Shown in pieces: positions 21,536 through 29,301 of a stretch of 64,000 bases of DNA. Source of the DNA: Alloyangia pacifica (GTDB taxonomy: Bacteria > Pseudomonadota > Alphaproteobacteria > Rhodobacterales > Rhodobacteraceae). The notes beneath the pieces were generated by a model, which was not told the origin of the DNA, searched no databases, and saw only the letters and a program-made list of their open reading frames with translations. Where the stretch lies: contig NZ_JAIVKX010000010.1 in the NCBI RefSeq assembly GCF_020524285.1, forward strand, positions 1 to 64,000, in the 5' to 3' direction. The stretch's first letter is position 1, and each line of letters begins with the position of its first letter. The position numbers and the translations under genes are program-made.

Positions 21536-23713
21536 ATGGAGATCGCGGCACGGCTGGCCGAGGAACGGCGCGCGCGCCTCGCGGCGGAGCGCCTGCTGGA
21601 ACTTAAGCAGGCGGAGCTTTTTGCCGCCAATCGCAAGCTCAACTCCCATGCGCGCCAGCTCAGCCACGAGATCACCGAGACTCGGGCCGAGGTCGCCACG
21701 GTGCGCGACGAGAACCAGCGGGTGAAGACCCAGCTCGGCGCGGCGCACCAGAAGATCGAACTGGTCGAGGGGCAGCTCTGGACCGCGCTGGCCTGCATGC
21801 GCGACGGGTTGGCCTCGTTCAATGCCGAGCGCCGGATGGAGATGGCCAATCCCGCCTGGCTGGCGCTCTTCGACGGGCTCGACACGATCCGCCCCGGCGC
21901 GGGCTATGCGCATGTGCTCGACATGATGGTCGAGGAGGGGATCGTCGATCTGCAGGGCGAACATGACGATGACTGGCGCGCCCGCATGGCCGCCCGCTGG
22001 CAGGCCGACCCCATTCCCACCGAGACCATCCGCATCTACACCGGCCAGTTCCTGCAGCTGCAAGACCGGCACCTGCCCGACGGCGGCGTGGTAACCCTCA
22101 GCTTCGACATCACCGAGCTGATGCGCATGTGGTCGGCGCTCGAGCAACTGCCCGACGGCTTCGTGCTCTACGACGCCGAGGACCGGCTGCTGATGTGCAA
22201 CGAGACCTACCGCGCGATCTACGCCGCCAGCGCGCCGGCGATCTTTCCCGGCGCCAGCTTCGAGGACATCCTGCGTTACGGGCTCGAGCAGGGGCAGTAT
22301 CGCGAGGCGCAGGGGCGCGAGGAGGCCTGGCTCGAGGAGCGGCTGGCGGCGCACCGCGGCGCCGAGCGGGCGCTCGAGCAGCAGCTCGGCGACGGCCGCT
22401 GGCTGCGGGTCTACGAGCGGCCCCTGACGGATGGCGGGCGCGTCGGGCTGCGCATCGACATCACCGAGGCCAAGCGCATCCAGCATGAGCTGGAGGAGGC
22501 GCGGCAGCGGGCGGAGATCGCCAGCCACGCGAAATCCACCTTCCTCGCCAATATGAGCCATGAGATCCGCACGCCGATGAACGGCGTCGTGGGCATGGCC
22601 GAGCTGCTGATGGAGGGTCCGCTCGGCGAGGAGCAGCGGCTCTATGCCGAGACCATCCGCAGCTCGGGCGAGGCGCTGCTGCTGATCATCAACGACATCC
22701 TCGACTACTCGAAGATCGAGGCCGGGCGCATGGCGCTCGCGGCCGAGCCCTTCGATCTCGGCCGCACCATCGACGAAGTGGCGCGGCTGCTGCTGCCTGC
22801 GGCGCAGGAGAAGGGCGTGGCGCTGCGGGTGGATTACCCGGCGGATCTGCCGCGGGAGCTCGTCGGCGACGCCGGGCGGCTCCGGCAGATCCTCACCAAC
22901 CTCGCGGGCAACGCGGTGAAGTTCACCGCCGAGGGGCATGTGGCGATCTCGGTGGCCGGGCAGGTCGAGGCGGGCATGGCGCAGCTCGAGATCGAGGTCG
23001 AGGATACCGGCATCGGCATCGCGCCGGACAAGATCGAGCACATCTTCGGCGAATTCAACCAGGTGGAGGACGCGCGCAACCGCGCCTTCGAGGGCACCGG
23101 GCTCGGGCTCGCCATCACCCGGCGGCTGGTGGAGATGATGGGCGGCGCGCTCCGTGTCTCTTCGGAACTGGGCAGGGGCGCGCGCTTCGGGCTGCACCTG
23201 CCGTTGCCGCTGGCCGGGGGGCAGCCTGTGCCCGAGGCGGGCGAGACCGAGGCGGAGGCGCCCGCCCGGCCCAGGCTCGACGTGCTGCTGGCCGAGGACA
23301 ACCGCACCAATCAGCTGGTGTTCCGCAAGATGGCCGAGGCCCTGGGCCGGGATCTCGCGCTGCGCTTCGCCTGCGACGGCGCCGAGGCGGTGGGCGAATT
23401 CGAGGCACGGCGCCCGGATATCGTGTTCATGGATATCTCGATGCCGGGGATGGACGGCAAGGAGGCGACGCAGCGCATCCGCGCTTTGGAGGGCGCGGGG
23501 CCGCGGGTGCCGATCATCGCGGTCACCGCCCATGCGATGAGCGGCGACCGCGAGGCGCTGCTCGCGGCGGGGCTCGACGATTACCTCACCAAGCCCCTGC
23601 GCAAGGCCGAACTGGCGCGGCTGATCGACCGCTGGGGGATGCCGGGTGCGGCCTCGGGGGCCGCGCCGGGCTCACAGCCGGAGCCGCCGGCGGATCAGGC
23701 GGCGTTGGAGTAG
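21536..23713 (+). CDS. Soluble hybrid histidine kinase with receiver domain
   Basis: Signal-transduction kinase, 725 residues, with no membrane helix, so it senses something in the cytoplasm. Domains: coiled coil (1-80), PAS-like region (about 82-195), second PAS (about 200-312), HisKA with phosphoacceptor H342 (FLANMSHEIRTPMNG), HATPase with N box LTNLAGNAVKF, G1 EDTGIGIAPDK and G2 GTGLGLAITRR, then a receiver domain: acidic pair E587/D588, phosphorylated D633 (FMDISMPGMDG), K687. The C-terminal tail is disordered, rich in Ala, Pro and Gly. No histidine phosphotransferase or response regulator is beside it, so its output is unknown. The last 19 bp overlap yaaA tail to tail. Confidence 0.93.
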   Translation: MEIAARLAEERRARLAAERLLELKQAELFAANRKLNSHARQLSHEITETRAEVATVRDENQRVKTQLGAAHQKIELVEGQLWTALACMRDGLASFNAERRMEMANPAWLALFDGLDTIRPGAGYAHVLDMMVEEGIVDLQGEHDDDWRARMAARWQADPIPTETIRIYTGQFLQLQDRHLPDGGVVTLSFDITELMRMWSALEQLPDGFVLYDAEDRLLMCNETYRAIYAASAPAIFPGASFEDILRYGLEQGQYREAQGREEAWLEERLAAHRGAERALEQQLGDGRWLRVYERPLTDGGRVGLRIDITEAKRIQHELEEARQRAEIASHAKSTFLANMSHEIRTPMNGVVGMAELLMEGPLGEEQRLYAETIRSSGEALLLIINDILDYSKIEAGRMALAAEPFDLGRTIDEVARLLLPAAQEKGVALRVDYPADLPRELVGDAGRLRQILTNLAGNAVKFTAEGHVAISVAGQVEAGMAQLEIEVEDTGIGIAPDKIEHIFGEFNQVEDARNRAFEGTGLGLAITRRLVEMMGGALRVSSELGRGARFGLHLPLPLAGGQPVPEAGETEAEAPARPRLDVLLAEDNRTNQLVFRKMAEALGRDLALRFACDGAEAVGEFEARRPDIVFMDISMPGMDGKEATQRIRALEGAGPRVPIIAVTAHAMSGDREALLAAGLDDYLTKPLRKAELARLIDRWGMPGAASGAAPGSQPEPPADQAALE

Positions 23714-24471
23714 GGGCGGACGAAGACCGGCTGGTCCTCGGTCGAGCGTTCCTCGTCATAGGCATAGCCGCCGAGGTCGAAGTCGCGCAGCGCCTCGGGG
23801 TCGGTGATGCGGCGGGTGACGATGAAGCGCGCCATCGCGCCGCGGGCGCGCTTGGCGTAGAAGCTGACCACCTTGGGGGCACCGTCCTTGTCCTCGAGAA
23901 ACTGCGGGGTGATCACCCGCAGCTTCAGCGCCTCGGGATCGACCGCGCCGAAATACTCCTGGCTGGCGCAGTTCACCAGAACGTCGGACCCCGTCGCCTC
24001 GCCCTGCGCGTTCAGCGCGCCCGAAAGCTGCGCACCCCAGTAGTCGTAGAGCGATTTGCCGCGCTCGGTCTTCAGGCGCGAGCCCATCTCCAGCCGGTAG
24101 GGCTGGATTGCATCGCGCGGGCGCAGCACGCCGTAGAGACCCGAGAGGATGCGCAGGTGATCCTGTGCGTAGTCCATCTCCTCGGGGTCGAGAGAGGTGG
24201 CGTCGAGCCCCTGGTAGGTGTCGCCGGCAAAGGCCAGCGCGGCGGGCCGCAGCGCCTCGACCTCGGGCTCTTCGGCATAGTCGCGGAAGCGCGCGTGGTT
24301 GAGCTCGGCGAGCTTGTCTGACAGGTGCATCAGCTTCTTCAGGTCACCGGGTGTGAGGTCGCGCGCGGTCTCAACCAGGCGCAGCGCGTCCTCGCCGAAA
24401 TCCGGCGTCGTCATCTCGGTCTCACGGGGGGCCCAATCCAGTTTCTTCGCGGGCGAAATCACCACGAGCAT
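23695..24471 (-). CDS. yaaA: Peroxide stress protein YaaA (DUF328)
   Basis: Protects against hydrogen peroxide by lowering free iron; family members bind DNA. 258 residues, normal length, starting MLVVISPAKKLDWAPRE; conserved segments LMHLSDKLAELNHARF, DTYQGLDA, ILSGLYGVLRPRDAIQPYRLEMGSRL, NCASQEYF and SFYAKRARGAMARFI. Convergent with the hybrid kinase (19-bp overlap) and downstream of recQ, 41 bp apart on the same strand, so the two could share a transcript. Confidence 0.94.
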   Translation of the reverse strand: MLVVISPAKKLDWAPRETEMTTPDFGEDALRLVETARDLTPGDLKKLMHLSDKLAELNHARFRDYAEEPEVEALRPAALAFAGDTYQGLDATSLDPEEMDYAQDHLRILSGLYGVLRPRDAIQPYRLEMGSRLKTERGKSLYDYWGAQLSGALNAQGEATGSDVLVNCASQEYFGAVDPEALKLRVITPQFLEDKDGAPKVVSFYAKRARGAMARFIVTRRITDPEALRDFDLGGYAYDEERSTEDQPVFVRPYSNAA

Positions 24472-24512
24472 GCGCGGTCACTCCTTGAACAGATCCAGAA
24501 CTTGGAATCGTT

Positions 24513-26570
24513 CTAACCAGCTTCGGCGAGAAGGTCCATAAAGGCCGGGCCGAAGCGGACAAAACGTCGCTCCCCTAGAATCCGCTCCAGATCCTCGGGC
24601 GCGGGATCGCGCAGGCCGGCAATCTTGGCGAGCAGCGAGGCGGAGCAGGAGAGCGGCTTCTCGGTGCCGTCCTCGCCGCGGATCAGCTCGGCCTGGGCGC
24701 TCATCAGCCGGTCGTAGAGATCGCCGGTGCCGCGCGCCGCGGCGCGCATGCGCAGCGGATGCGTCTCTTCGGGGGCGCCGCCGGTGATCACCGAGAGGAA
24801 CTCGGCGCCGTAGCGTTCCAGCTTCTTGGCGCCGACACCCGAGATCGCGCCCATCTGGTCGAGGCTCTCGGGGCGGCGCTCGGCCATCTCGATCAACGTG
24901 CGATCGGGAAAGATCATGTAGGCCGGCAGCGAGGCGGCCTCGGCCAGCGCGCGGCGCTTGGCCTTGAGCGCCGACATCAGCGGCGCATCCTCTTCGCTGA
25001 CCAGCGTCTTGACCTGCGGGCGGCGCTGCGCGGCCTTGTCGATCACGTCGCGGCGCAGCTCGATGCTTTCCTCGCCGCGCAGGATCGGGCGCGCGGCCTC
25101 GGTCATCACCAGCGCGCCGTGGCGCTCGGGATCGGGGCGCACCAGGTCGCGCCCCATCATCTGCCGGAAGACCGCCTGCCATTGCCCCTTCTTGAGGTCG
25201 CGGCCGACGCCGAAGGTCGGCAAGCCATCGTGGCCGCGCTGGCGCACCTTGTCGGTCTCGTTGCCCAGCAAGATGTCGATCAGGTGCCCGGCGCCGAAAT
25301 TCTCGCCGGTGCGCAGCGCCGCCGAGAGCGCCTTGCGCACCGCCTCGGTGCCGTCGAAGACCTCGGGGGGGCTGTCGCAGAGATCGCAGTTGCCGCAGGG
25401 CTCCGCCGCCTCGCCGAAGTAGCGCAGCAGGGTCTGGCGGCGGCATCCCAGCGCCTCGGCCAGCCCCAAGAGCGCGTTCAGCCTGCCGTGGTCGGCGGCG
25501 CGGCGCTCGGGCGGCGCCATGCCTTCGTCGATCTGGGCGCGGCGCAGGCGGATGTCGTCGGCACCGTACAGGGTGAGCGTCTCGGCGGGCGCGCCGTCGC
25601 GCCCGGCGCGGCCGATCTCCTGGTAATAGGCCTCGATGCTCTTCGGCAGGTCGGCATGGGCGACCCAGCGGATGTCGGGCTTGTCGACCCCCATGCCGAA
25701 GGCGACGGTGGCGCAGACGATCAGCCCGTCCTCGGTGGCGAAGCGCTCCTCGACGGCGCGGCGGGCCTCGGCCTCCATGCCACCGTGGTAGAAGCAGGTC
25801 GGGTGGCCCTCGTCGCCGAGCGCCTTGGCGAGCGCCTCGGTCTTGGCGCGGGTGCCGCAGTAGACGATCCCCGACCGGCCCCGGCGCGCGGCGGCGAAGC
25901 GCAGGATCTGCGCGCGCGGGCTGTCCTTGGGCGCGAAGGCGAGGTGGATATTGGGCCGGTCGAAGCCGCGCAGGAAGGTCTCGGGCTGCTGGCCGTCGAA
26001 GAGCCTCGTGACGATCTCGGCCTGGGTTTCCTGGTCGGCGGTGGCGGTGAAGGCGGCGATCGGCACGTTCAGGGCGCGCCGCAGCTCGCCGATACGCAGG
26101 TAGTCGGGGCGGAAGTCGTGCCCCCACTGGCTGACGCAGTGCGCCTCGTCCACGGCGATGAGCCCGACCCCGGCCTGCGCCAGCATGCGCTGCGTGCCGG
26201 TCGAGGCGAGCCGTTCCGGGGCGAGGTACAGCAGCCGCAGCGAGCCGTCCTCGAGCCCCTGCCAGACGGCGTCGGTCTCGTCCTGGGTGTTGCCGGAGGT
26301 CAGCGCGCCGGCGGCCACGCCGGCCTCGCGCAGCCCGCGCACTTGGTCGCGCATCAGCGCGATCAGCGGCGAGATCACCACCGTCAGCCCGCCACGCAGC
26401 AGCGCCGGCAGCTGGTAGCACAGCGACTTGCCGCCGCCGGTGGGCATGATGGCCAGAACATTGTGCCCCGCCGCCACGGCGTCAACGATTTCGCCCTGTC
26501 CCGGACGGAAGGCGTCATAGCCGAAAATATCCTTCAGCAGCGCCTCGGCGGGCGCAATGTCGCGTGGCAT
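24513..26570 (-). CDS. recQ: ATP-dependent DNA helicase RecQ
   Basis: 3'-5' helicase in the RecF recombination pathway. I start at MPRDIAPAEALL (685 aa), after which the helicase core begins at once; an in-frame start 16 codons earlier adds unrelated residues. Walker A PTGGGKS (43-49), DEAH (141-144) followed by CVSQWGHDFRPDY, motif VI GRAGRDG, the RQC zinc site (CRRQTLLRYFGEAAEPCGNCDLC), winged helix, and an HRDC domain near the C-terminus (LPAYMIFPDRTLIEMA). Slightly longer than E. coli RecQ (609) owing to the C-terminal tail. Confidence 0.96.
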   Translation of the reverse strand: MPRDIAPAEALLKDIFGYDAFRPGQGEIVDAVAAGHNVLAIMPTGGGKSLCYQLPALLRGGLTVVISPLIALMRDQVRGLREAGVAAGALTSGNTQDETDAVWQGLEDGSLRLLYLAPERLASTGTQRMLAQAGVGLIAVDEAHCVSQWGHDFRPDYLRIGELRRALNVPIAAFTATADQETQAEIVTRLFDGQQPETFLRGFDRPNIHLAFAPKDSPRAQILRFAAARRGRSGIVYCGTRAKTEALAKALGDEGHPTCFYHGGMEAEARRAVEERFATEDGLIVCATVAFGMGVDKPDIRWVAHADLPKSIEAYYQEIGRAGRDGAPAETLTLYGADDIRLRRAQIDEGMAPPERRAADHGRLNALLGLAEALGCRRQTLLRYFGEAAEPCGNCDLCDSPPEVFDGTEAVRKALSAALRTGENFGAGHLIDILLGNETDKVRQRGHDGLPTFGVGRDLKKGQWQAVFRQMMGRDLVRPDPERHGALVMTEAARPILRGEESIELRRDVIDKAAQRRPQVKTLVSEEDAPLMSALKAKRRALAEAASLPAYMIFPDRTLIEMAERRPESLDQMGAISGVGAKKLERYGAEFLSVITGGAPEETHPLRMRAAARGTGDLYDRLMSAQAELIRGEDGTEKPLSCSASLLAKIAGLRDPAPEDLERILGERRFVRFGPAFMDLLAEAG

Positions 26571-26675
26571 GGGCTGGGGCCTGATTATGTGTCTCTGCTC
26601 TACAACGCAGACTCTCACACTAAGATTCGGTGAACAAGACCCGGAGCGCGCCTCGGACGCGCGGTTCGGCCCGGC

Positions 26676-26790
26676 GGGCGGCGGGTTTGCGTATTTGGAA
26701 AGAGAAGAAGCCGGGGGTTGTTCGCGCTTTCGCCTAGGCGCAAATATCCCGGGGGTGAATTCGTGCAGCGAAGAGGGGGCAGCGCCCCCT
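26676..26790. repeat. Intergenic palindromic repeat, copy C
   Basis: Contains GCGTATTT-GG-AAAGAGAAGAAG (shared with copy B), then a CGCCTAGGCG palindrome, AAATATCCCGGGGG (inverted match to copies A and D), and a hairpin GGGGGCAGCGCCCCC at 26775-26789, directly before arfB's 3' end. Fills most of the recQ-arfB gap; I see no gene in it. Confidence 0.72.
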
Positions 26791-26799
26791 TGCCCGGTC

Positions 26800-27219
26800 T
26801 CAGTCCGGATCGACCTTGCCGCGCATGGCCTTGACCTCGCCGCGTTCCTTCTTGGCCTTGATCCGGCGGTTCTTCGAGCCGAGCGTCGGCTTGGTGGGGA
26901 TGCGGCGGCGCGGCTTTTCCAGCGCCTTGCGGATCAGCTCGGCGAGGCGCTCGCGGGCGATCTCGCGGTTGCGGGCCTGGCTGCGGGTGTCCTCGACCTG
27001 CAGGATCAGCGCGCCGTCCTTGGTCCAGCGTCGCCCTGCGAGGCGCTTGAGCCGCGCCTTGACCGGGCCCGGCAGGTTCGGCGAGCGTTCGGCCTCGAAG
27101 CGCAGCTCGACGGCGGTGGAGACCTTGTTGACGTTCTGCCCGCCGGGGCCGGAGGAGCGGATGAACTGCTCGGTGAGTTCCCAGTCCTCGATGCTTATGG
27201 TGTCGGTGATGCGCAGCAT
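26800..27219 (-). CDS. arfB: Alternative ribosome-rescue factor ArfB (peptidyl-tRNA hydrolase)
   Basis: Releases nascent chains from ribosomes stalled without a stop codon. 139 residues: N-terminal RF-1-like domain with the catalytic GGQ (G26-G27-Q28 in RSSGPGGQNVNKV) and a long basic C-terminal tail (KPTLGSKNRRIKAKKERGEVKAMRG) that enters the empty mRNA channel. Start MLRITDTIS; upstream frames lack likeness. On the same strand, 265 bp further upstream, is an 18-codon ORF with an extreme ribosome site, followed by a terminator hairpin, which may be a leader controlling this gene. Confidence 0.95.
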   Translation of the reverse strand: MLRITDTISIEDWELTEQFIRSSGPGGQNVNKVSTAVELRFEAERSPNLPGPVKARLKRLAGRRWTKDGALILQVEDTRSQARNREIARERLAELIRKALEKPRRRIPTKPTLGSKNRRIKAKKERGEVKAMRGKVDPD

Positions 27220-27313
27220 GGGGCGGACATTAGCGCGGCGCGGGAGCGGCGCAAGCCGGTTGCCGTGCTGGTCGGCTGCAACGGTGCGCTGTCGTCGCCC
27301 CTCCCGAAATGCC

Positions 27314-27346
27314 AAACGGCCCGCGCCGGAGGGGCGCAGGCCGTTT
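27314..27346. terminator. Stem-loop in the arfB leader
   Basis: AAACGGCC-C-GCGCC / GGCGC-A-GGCCGTTT with a GGAG loop (one mismatch). Short A/T runs flank both sides, so it might work in either direction, or as an mRNA structure ahead of arfB. Confidence 0.5.
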
Positions 27347-27377
27347 CTGAACGGACGTTCCGAAAGGTCGTCCTTAA

Positions 27378-27413
27378 AGGGAAATGGGTCACGCGGCCTG
27401 TCGCGTGACCCAT
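27378..27413 (-). terminator. Terminator-like hairpin between the mini-ORF and arfB
   Basis: Perfect 12-bp stem ATGGGTCACGCG / CGCGTGACCCAT with a 6-base loop; on the minus strand it is followed by TTTCCCTTT. It would end a short leftward transcript before arfB, either as a true end or as an attenuator. Confidence 0.75.
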
Positions 27414-27480
27414 TCGAGACGTCAAGGAGGCGGGCCGGTTAGGTCGCGCCAATTCGGGTTCCTTCACGCCAGGGGTTGCC

Positions 27481-27537
27481 CTAGCGTACTGCCCTCCGAA
27501 CTGTTCCGACACCTTTCTCCAATGTGACTCTAGACAC
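27481..27537 (-). CDS. 18-codon ORF behind a full-length Shine-Dalgarno
   Basis: GTG start, product MSRVTLEKGVGTVRRAVR, basic (five arginines or lysines among 18). The ribosome site GAAAGGAGGTGATCCAG (27553-27537) is complementary to the whole 16S 3' tail, with GGAGG seven bases from the GTG. A start in another frame (GTG at 27545) would overlap the ribosome site itself. I do not recognise the peptide; it may be a leader whose translation matters rather than its product. Low certainty that it is a stable protein. Confidence 0.4.
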   Translation of the reverse strand: MSRVTLEKGVGTVRRAVR

Positions 27538-27553
27538 TGGATCACCTCCTTTC
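27537..27553 (-). promoter_or_regulatory. Extreme Shine-Dalgarno, complement of the 16S rRNA 3' end
   Basis: On the plus strand this reads CTGGATCACCTCCTTTC, which equals the 3' end of 16S rRNA as I know it in Rhodobacteraceae; on the minus strand it is a 17-base Shine-Dalgarno, where ordinary sites here match only 4-7 bases. The identity stops on both sides, so it is not simply a broken rRNA gene end. Confidence 0.6.
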
Positions 27554-27619
27554 AGCTGTTTGAAAAACGCAAGTTCAGCGTGCCACGGAATGTGGACTCC
27601 GCAAAGCATTTTTAACAGC

Positions 27620-28261
27620 TCACGCGAGGGAACGACTCGCAAGTGCCTTCGAAACGATCATCCGGAAAGGCACGAGGGCAAGGATCGCCAGCGACAGCTT
27701 CACCATCCAGTCAGCGAGCCCCAGCGAGACCCAGAGCGGCACCACCGGGCCCGCGCCCAGCAGGGGCAGCGCCTCGTTGGCCCAGGACACGTCGTTGCCC
27801 GGCTCGAGGAAGCTCAGCGCGCCCGCGAAGGCCACGGTGAAGAAGATCGCCGTGTCGAGCGAGCTGCCGACCAGGGTAGAGGCCAGCGGCGCGCGCCACC
27901 AGGCGCCGCCCCGCAGCTTGTCGAAGATCGTCACGTCCATGAGCTGCGCCGCGAGGAAGGCGGCGCCCGAACCGATGGCGACGCGCAGCGTCACGGCGGG
28001 GTAGCTGTAACCGTCGCCCTGCAGCATGACCTGCGTGCCGATGAGCGAGCAGATCACCCCGGTGACGAAGCCGGCCAGCACCACCTTGCGCGCGGCCCTT
28101 ACGCCGTAGAGGCGGTTCATCAGGTCGGTGACGAGAAAGGCGATGGGATAGGTGAAGGCACCCCAGGTCAGCCATTGGCCGAAGAGGATCTGTACGAGGA
28201 TGTTCGAGGCCAGCACGGTGGCGGCCATGGCAAGGATGCCGGGAAGGTAGGAGCGTGTCAT
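27620..28261 (-). CDS. yhhQ: Queuosine precursor transporter (YhhQ/DUF165)
   Basis: Membrane importer of preQ0/preQ1 for tRNA queuosine modification. From MTRSYLPGI it has 213 residues and about six hydrophobic helices; family motifs: FLVTDLMNRLYGVRAARKVVLAGF, the AFLAAQLMDVTIFDKLR loop and GSSLDTAIFFTVAF. An in-frame ATG 14 codons earlier lies in a poor context. The short upstream gap shows no preQ1 riboswitch that I can fold by eye. The gene stands between arfB's leader and a phytase-like gene. Confidence 0.92.
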   Translation of the reverse strand: MTRSYLPGILAMAATVLASNILVQILFGQWLTWGAFTYPIAFLVTDLMNRLYGVRAARKVVLAGFVTGVICSLIGTQVMLQGDGYSYPAVTLRVAIGSGAAFLAAQLMDVTIFDKLRGGAWWRAPLASTLVGSSLDTAIFFTVAFAGALSFLEPGNDVSWANEALPLLGAGPVVPLWVSLGLADWMVKLSLAILALVPFRMIVSKALASRSLA

Positions 28262-28326
28262 GAGGGTGACCCGTTTTACAAGGTGGCGGGGAACTCGGCC
28301 CACCTGACGGGCGGACGGGCGCGTCC

Positions 28327-29301
28327 TTAGCGGCTGGGGGCCTGCGGATCAAGCGATTCCGCCGTGCGCGTGTCTTCGGTCACCTCGTACTCGACGACTT
28401 GAGTCTTCTGGAAGAACTTGAAGTTGTCGTCCGAGATCATCGTCAGTCGGATGTGCCCCGGCGCCGGGCTCCAGACCGCGAGCCCCTCGAGATTGTCATG
28501 CTCGAGCGGGGCGCTTTCGAAGAGCGTCTGCTCGTGGCGGACCTCGTCGCCGGCAATGTCGAAGCGCCGGACCCGGCTGCGGAAGGCGTAGCCGGTGAAC
28601 TCGCGCTCCAGCAGGTAGAAGCGCCCGTCGGGGCCGATGTCGGCGCCCACGGCGAGGAAGCCGCCGCGGCGCGGCAGGTCGAAGGCGTGGCTCCAGGTAT
28701 CGCCGTCCAGTCGCCAGACCGGGAAGGGGCGGGTGAGCTGGCCCGAGCGCTCGGGCAGAACCAGCAGCCGGCCCTGCGCGTCGATGGCCAGCGCCTCCAT
28801 GCCCGAGTTCATCTGCAGATGCGGGTAGAACGGCCCCTTGGGCAGCACCGTGGCGGGCAGGTCGTAGCGCTCCGAGGCGTGAATGCGCGGTGGCCCCTCG
28901 AAGGAGACGTAGATGCGCCCGTCCGCCCCGATCGCCAGCCCCTCGGCGTCGTCGATGTCGGGGTGCATGCGGGTGCCGGTCTCGCCGAGCAGCTTTTCCA
29001 CCGGCGTCGCCGAGAGGCCGGTGATCCGCCCGCCCGGTTCGGTGCCGGTGCCTTCACTCTCGCCCTCGCGCTCGAACCTGCCCATGACGATGCTGCCGCG
29101 GTCGCTGATCGCGGTGAACTGCATCCCGTCGTCGCTGACCTCGAGCCCCGAGAATCCGCCGAAGCGGTCGTGCCAGTGATCCCAGGTGAAGCTGCCGATG
29201 TACTGCGTGCCGGCGCTGCCCTGCGGGGTCTCGGCGCAGGCCGAGACCGCCATCAGGCTGGCCAGCGCGGCGCTCAGCGCGCGGCGAGGACGGAAGCGCA
29301 T
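28327..29301 (-). CDS. Esterase-like phytase-family lipoprotein or secreted protein
   Basis: 324 residues. N-terminal signal ending in ASLMAVSAC-AE suggests a lipoprotein (SAC lipobox). The rest is a beta-propeller of the phytase-like family: FGGFSGLEVSDDGMQFTAISDRG, DIDDAEGLAIGADGRIYVSFEG, HLQMNSGMEALAIDAQGRLLVLPE, ADIGPDGRFYLLERE and DNLEGLAVW. The true substrate is unknown; the family name derives from calcium-phytase-like repeats, and activity on phytate is not implied. Overlaps the end of mepA by 28 bp on the same strand. Confidence 0.85.
   Translation of the reverse strand: MRFRPRRALSAALASLMAVSACAETPQGSAGTQYIGSFTWDHWHDRFGGFSGLEVSDDGMQFTAISDRGSIVMGRFEREGESEGTGTEPGGRITGLSATPVEKLLGETGTRMHPDIDDAEGLAIGADGRIYVSFEGPPRIHASERYDLPATVLPKGPFYPHLQMNSGMEALAIDAQGRLLVLPERSGQLTRPFPVWRLDGDTWSHAFDLPRRGGFLAVGADIGPDGRFYLLEREFTGYAFRSRVRRFDIAGDEVRHEQTLFESAPLEHDNLEGLAVWSPAPGHIRLTMISDDNFKFFQKTQVVEYEVTEDTRTAESLDPQAPSR

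Noticed and set aside
21326-23533. Very long leftward frame running through the hybrid kinase into the glycolipid-binding gene
   Set aside because: Only the part 20771-21325 has protein character; the rest mirrors the kinase gene.
27195-27545. Longer leftward ORF from GTG at 27545 through the arfB leader
   Set aside because: Its start overlaps the Shine-Dalgarno itself, it runs through two hairpins, and third codon positions are not as GC-rich as real genes.
28262-28326. Possible preQ1 riboswitch upstream of yhhQ
   Set aside because: Only 65 bp remain to the neighbouring gene, and I cannot find the aptamer pattern by eye.
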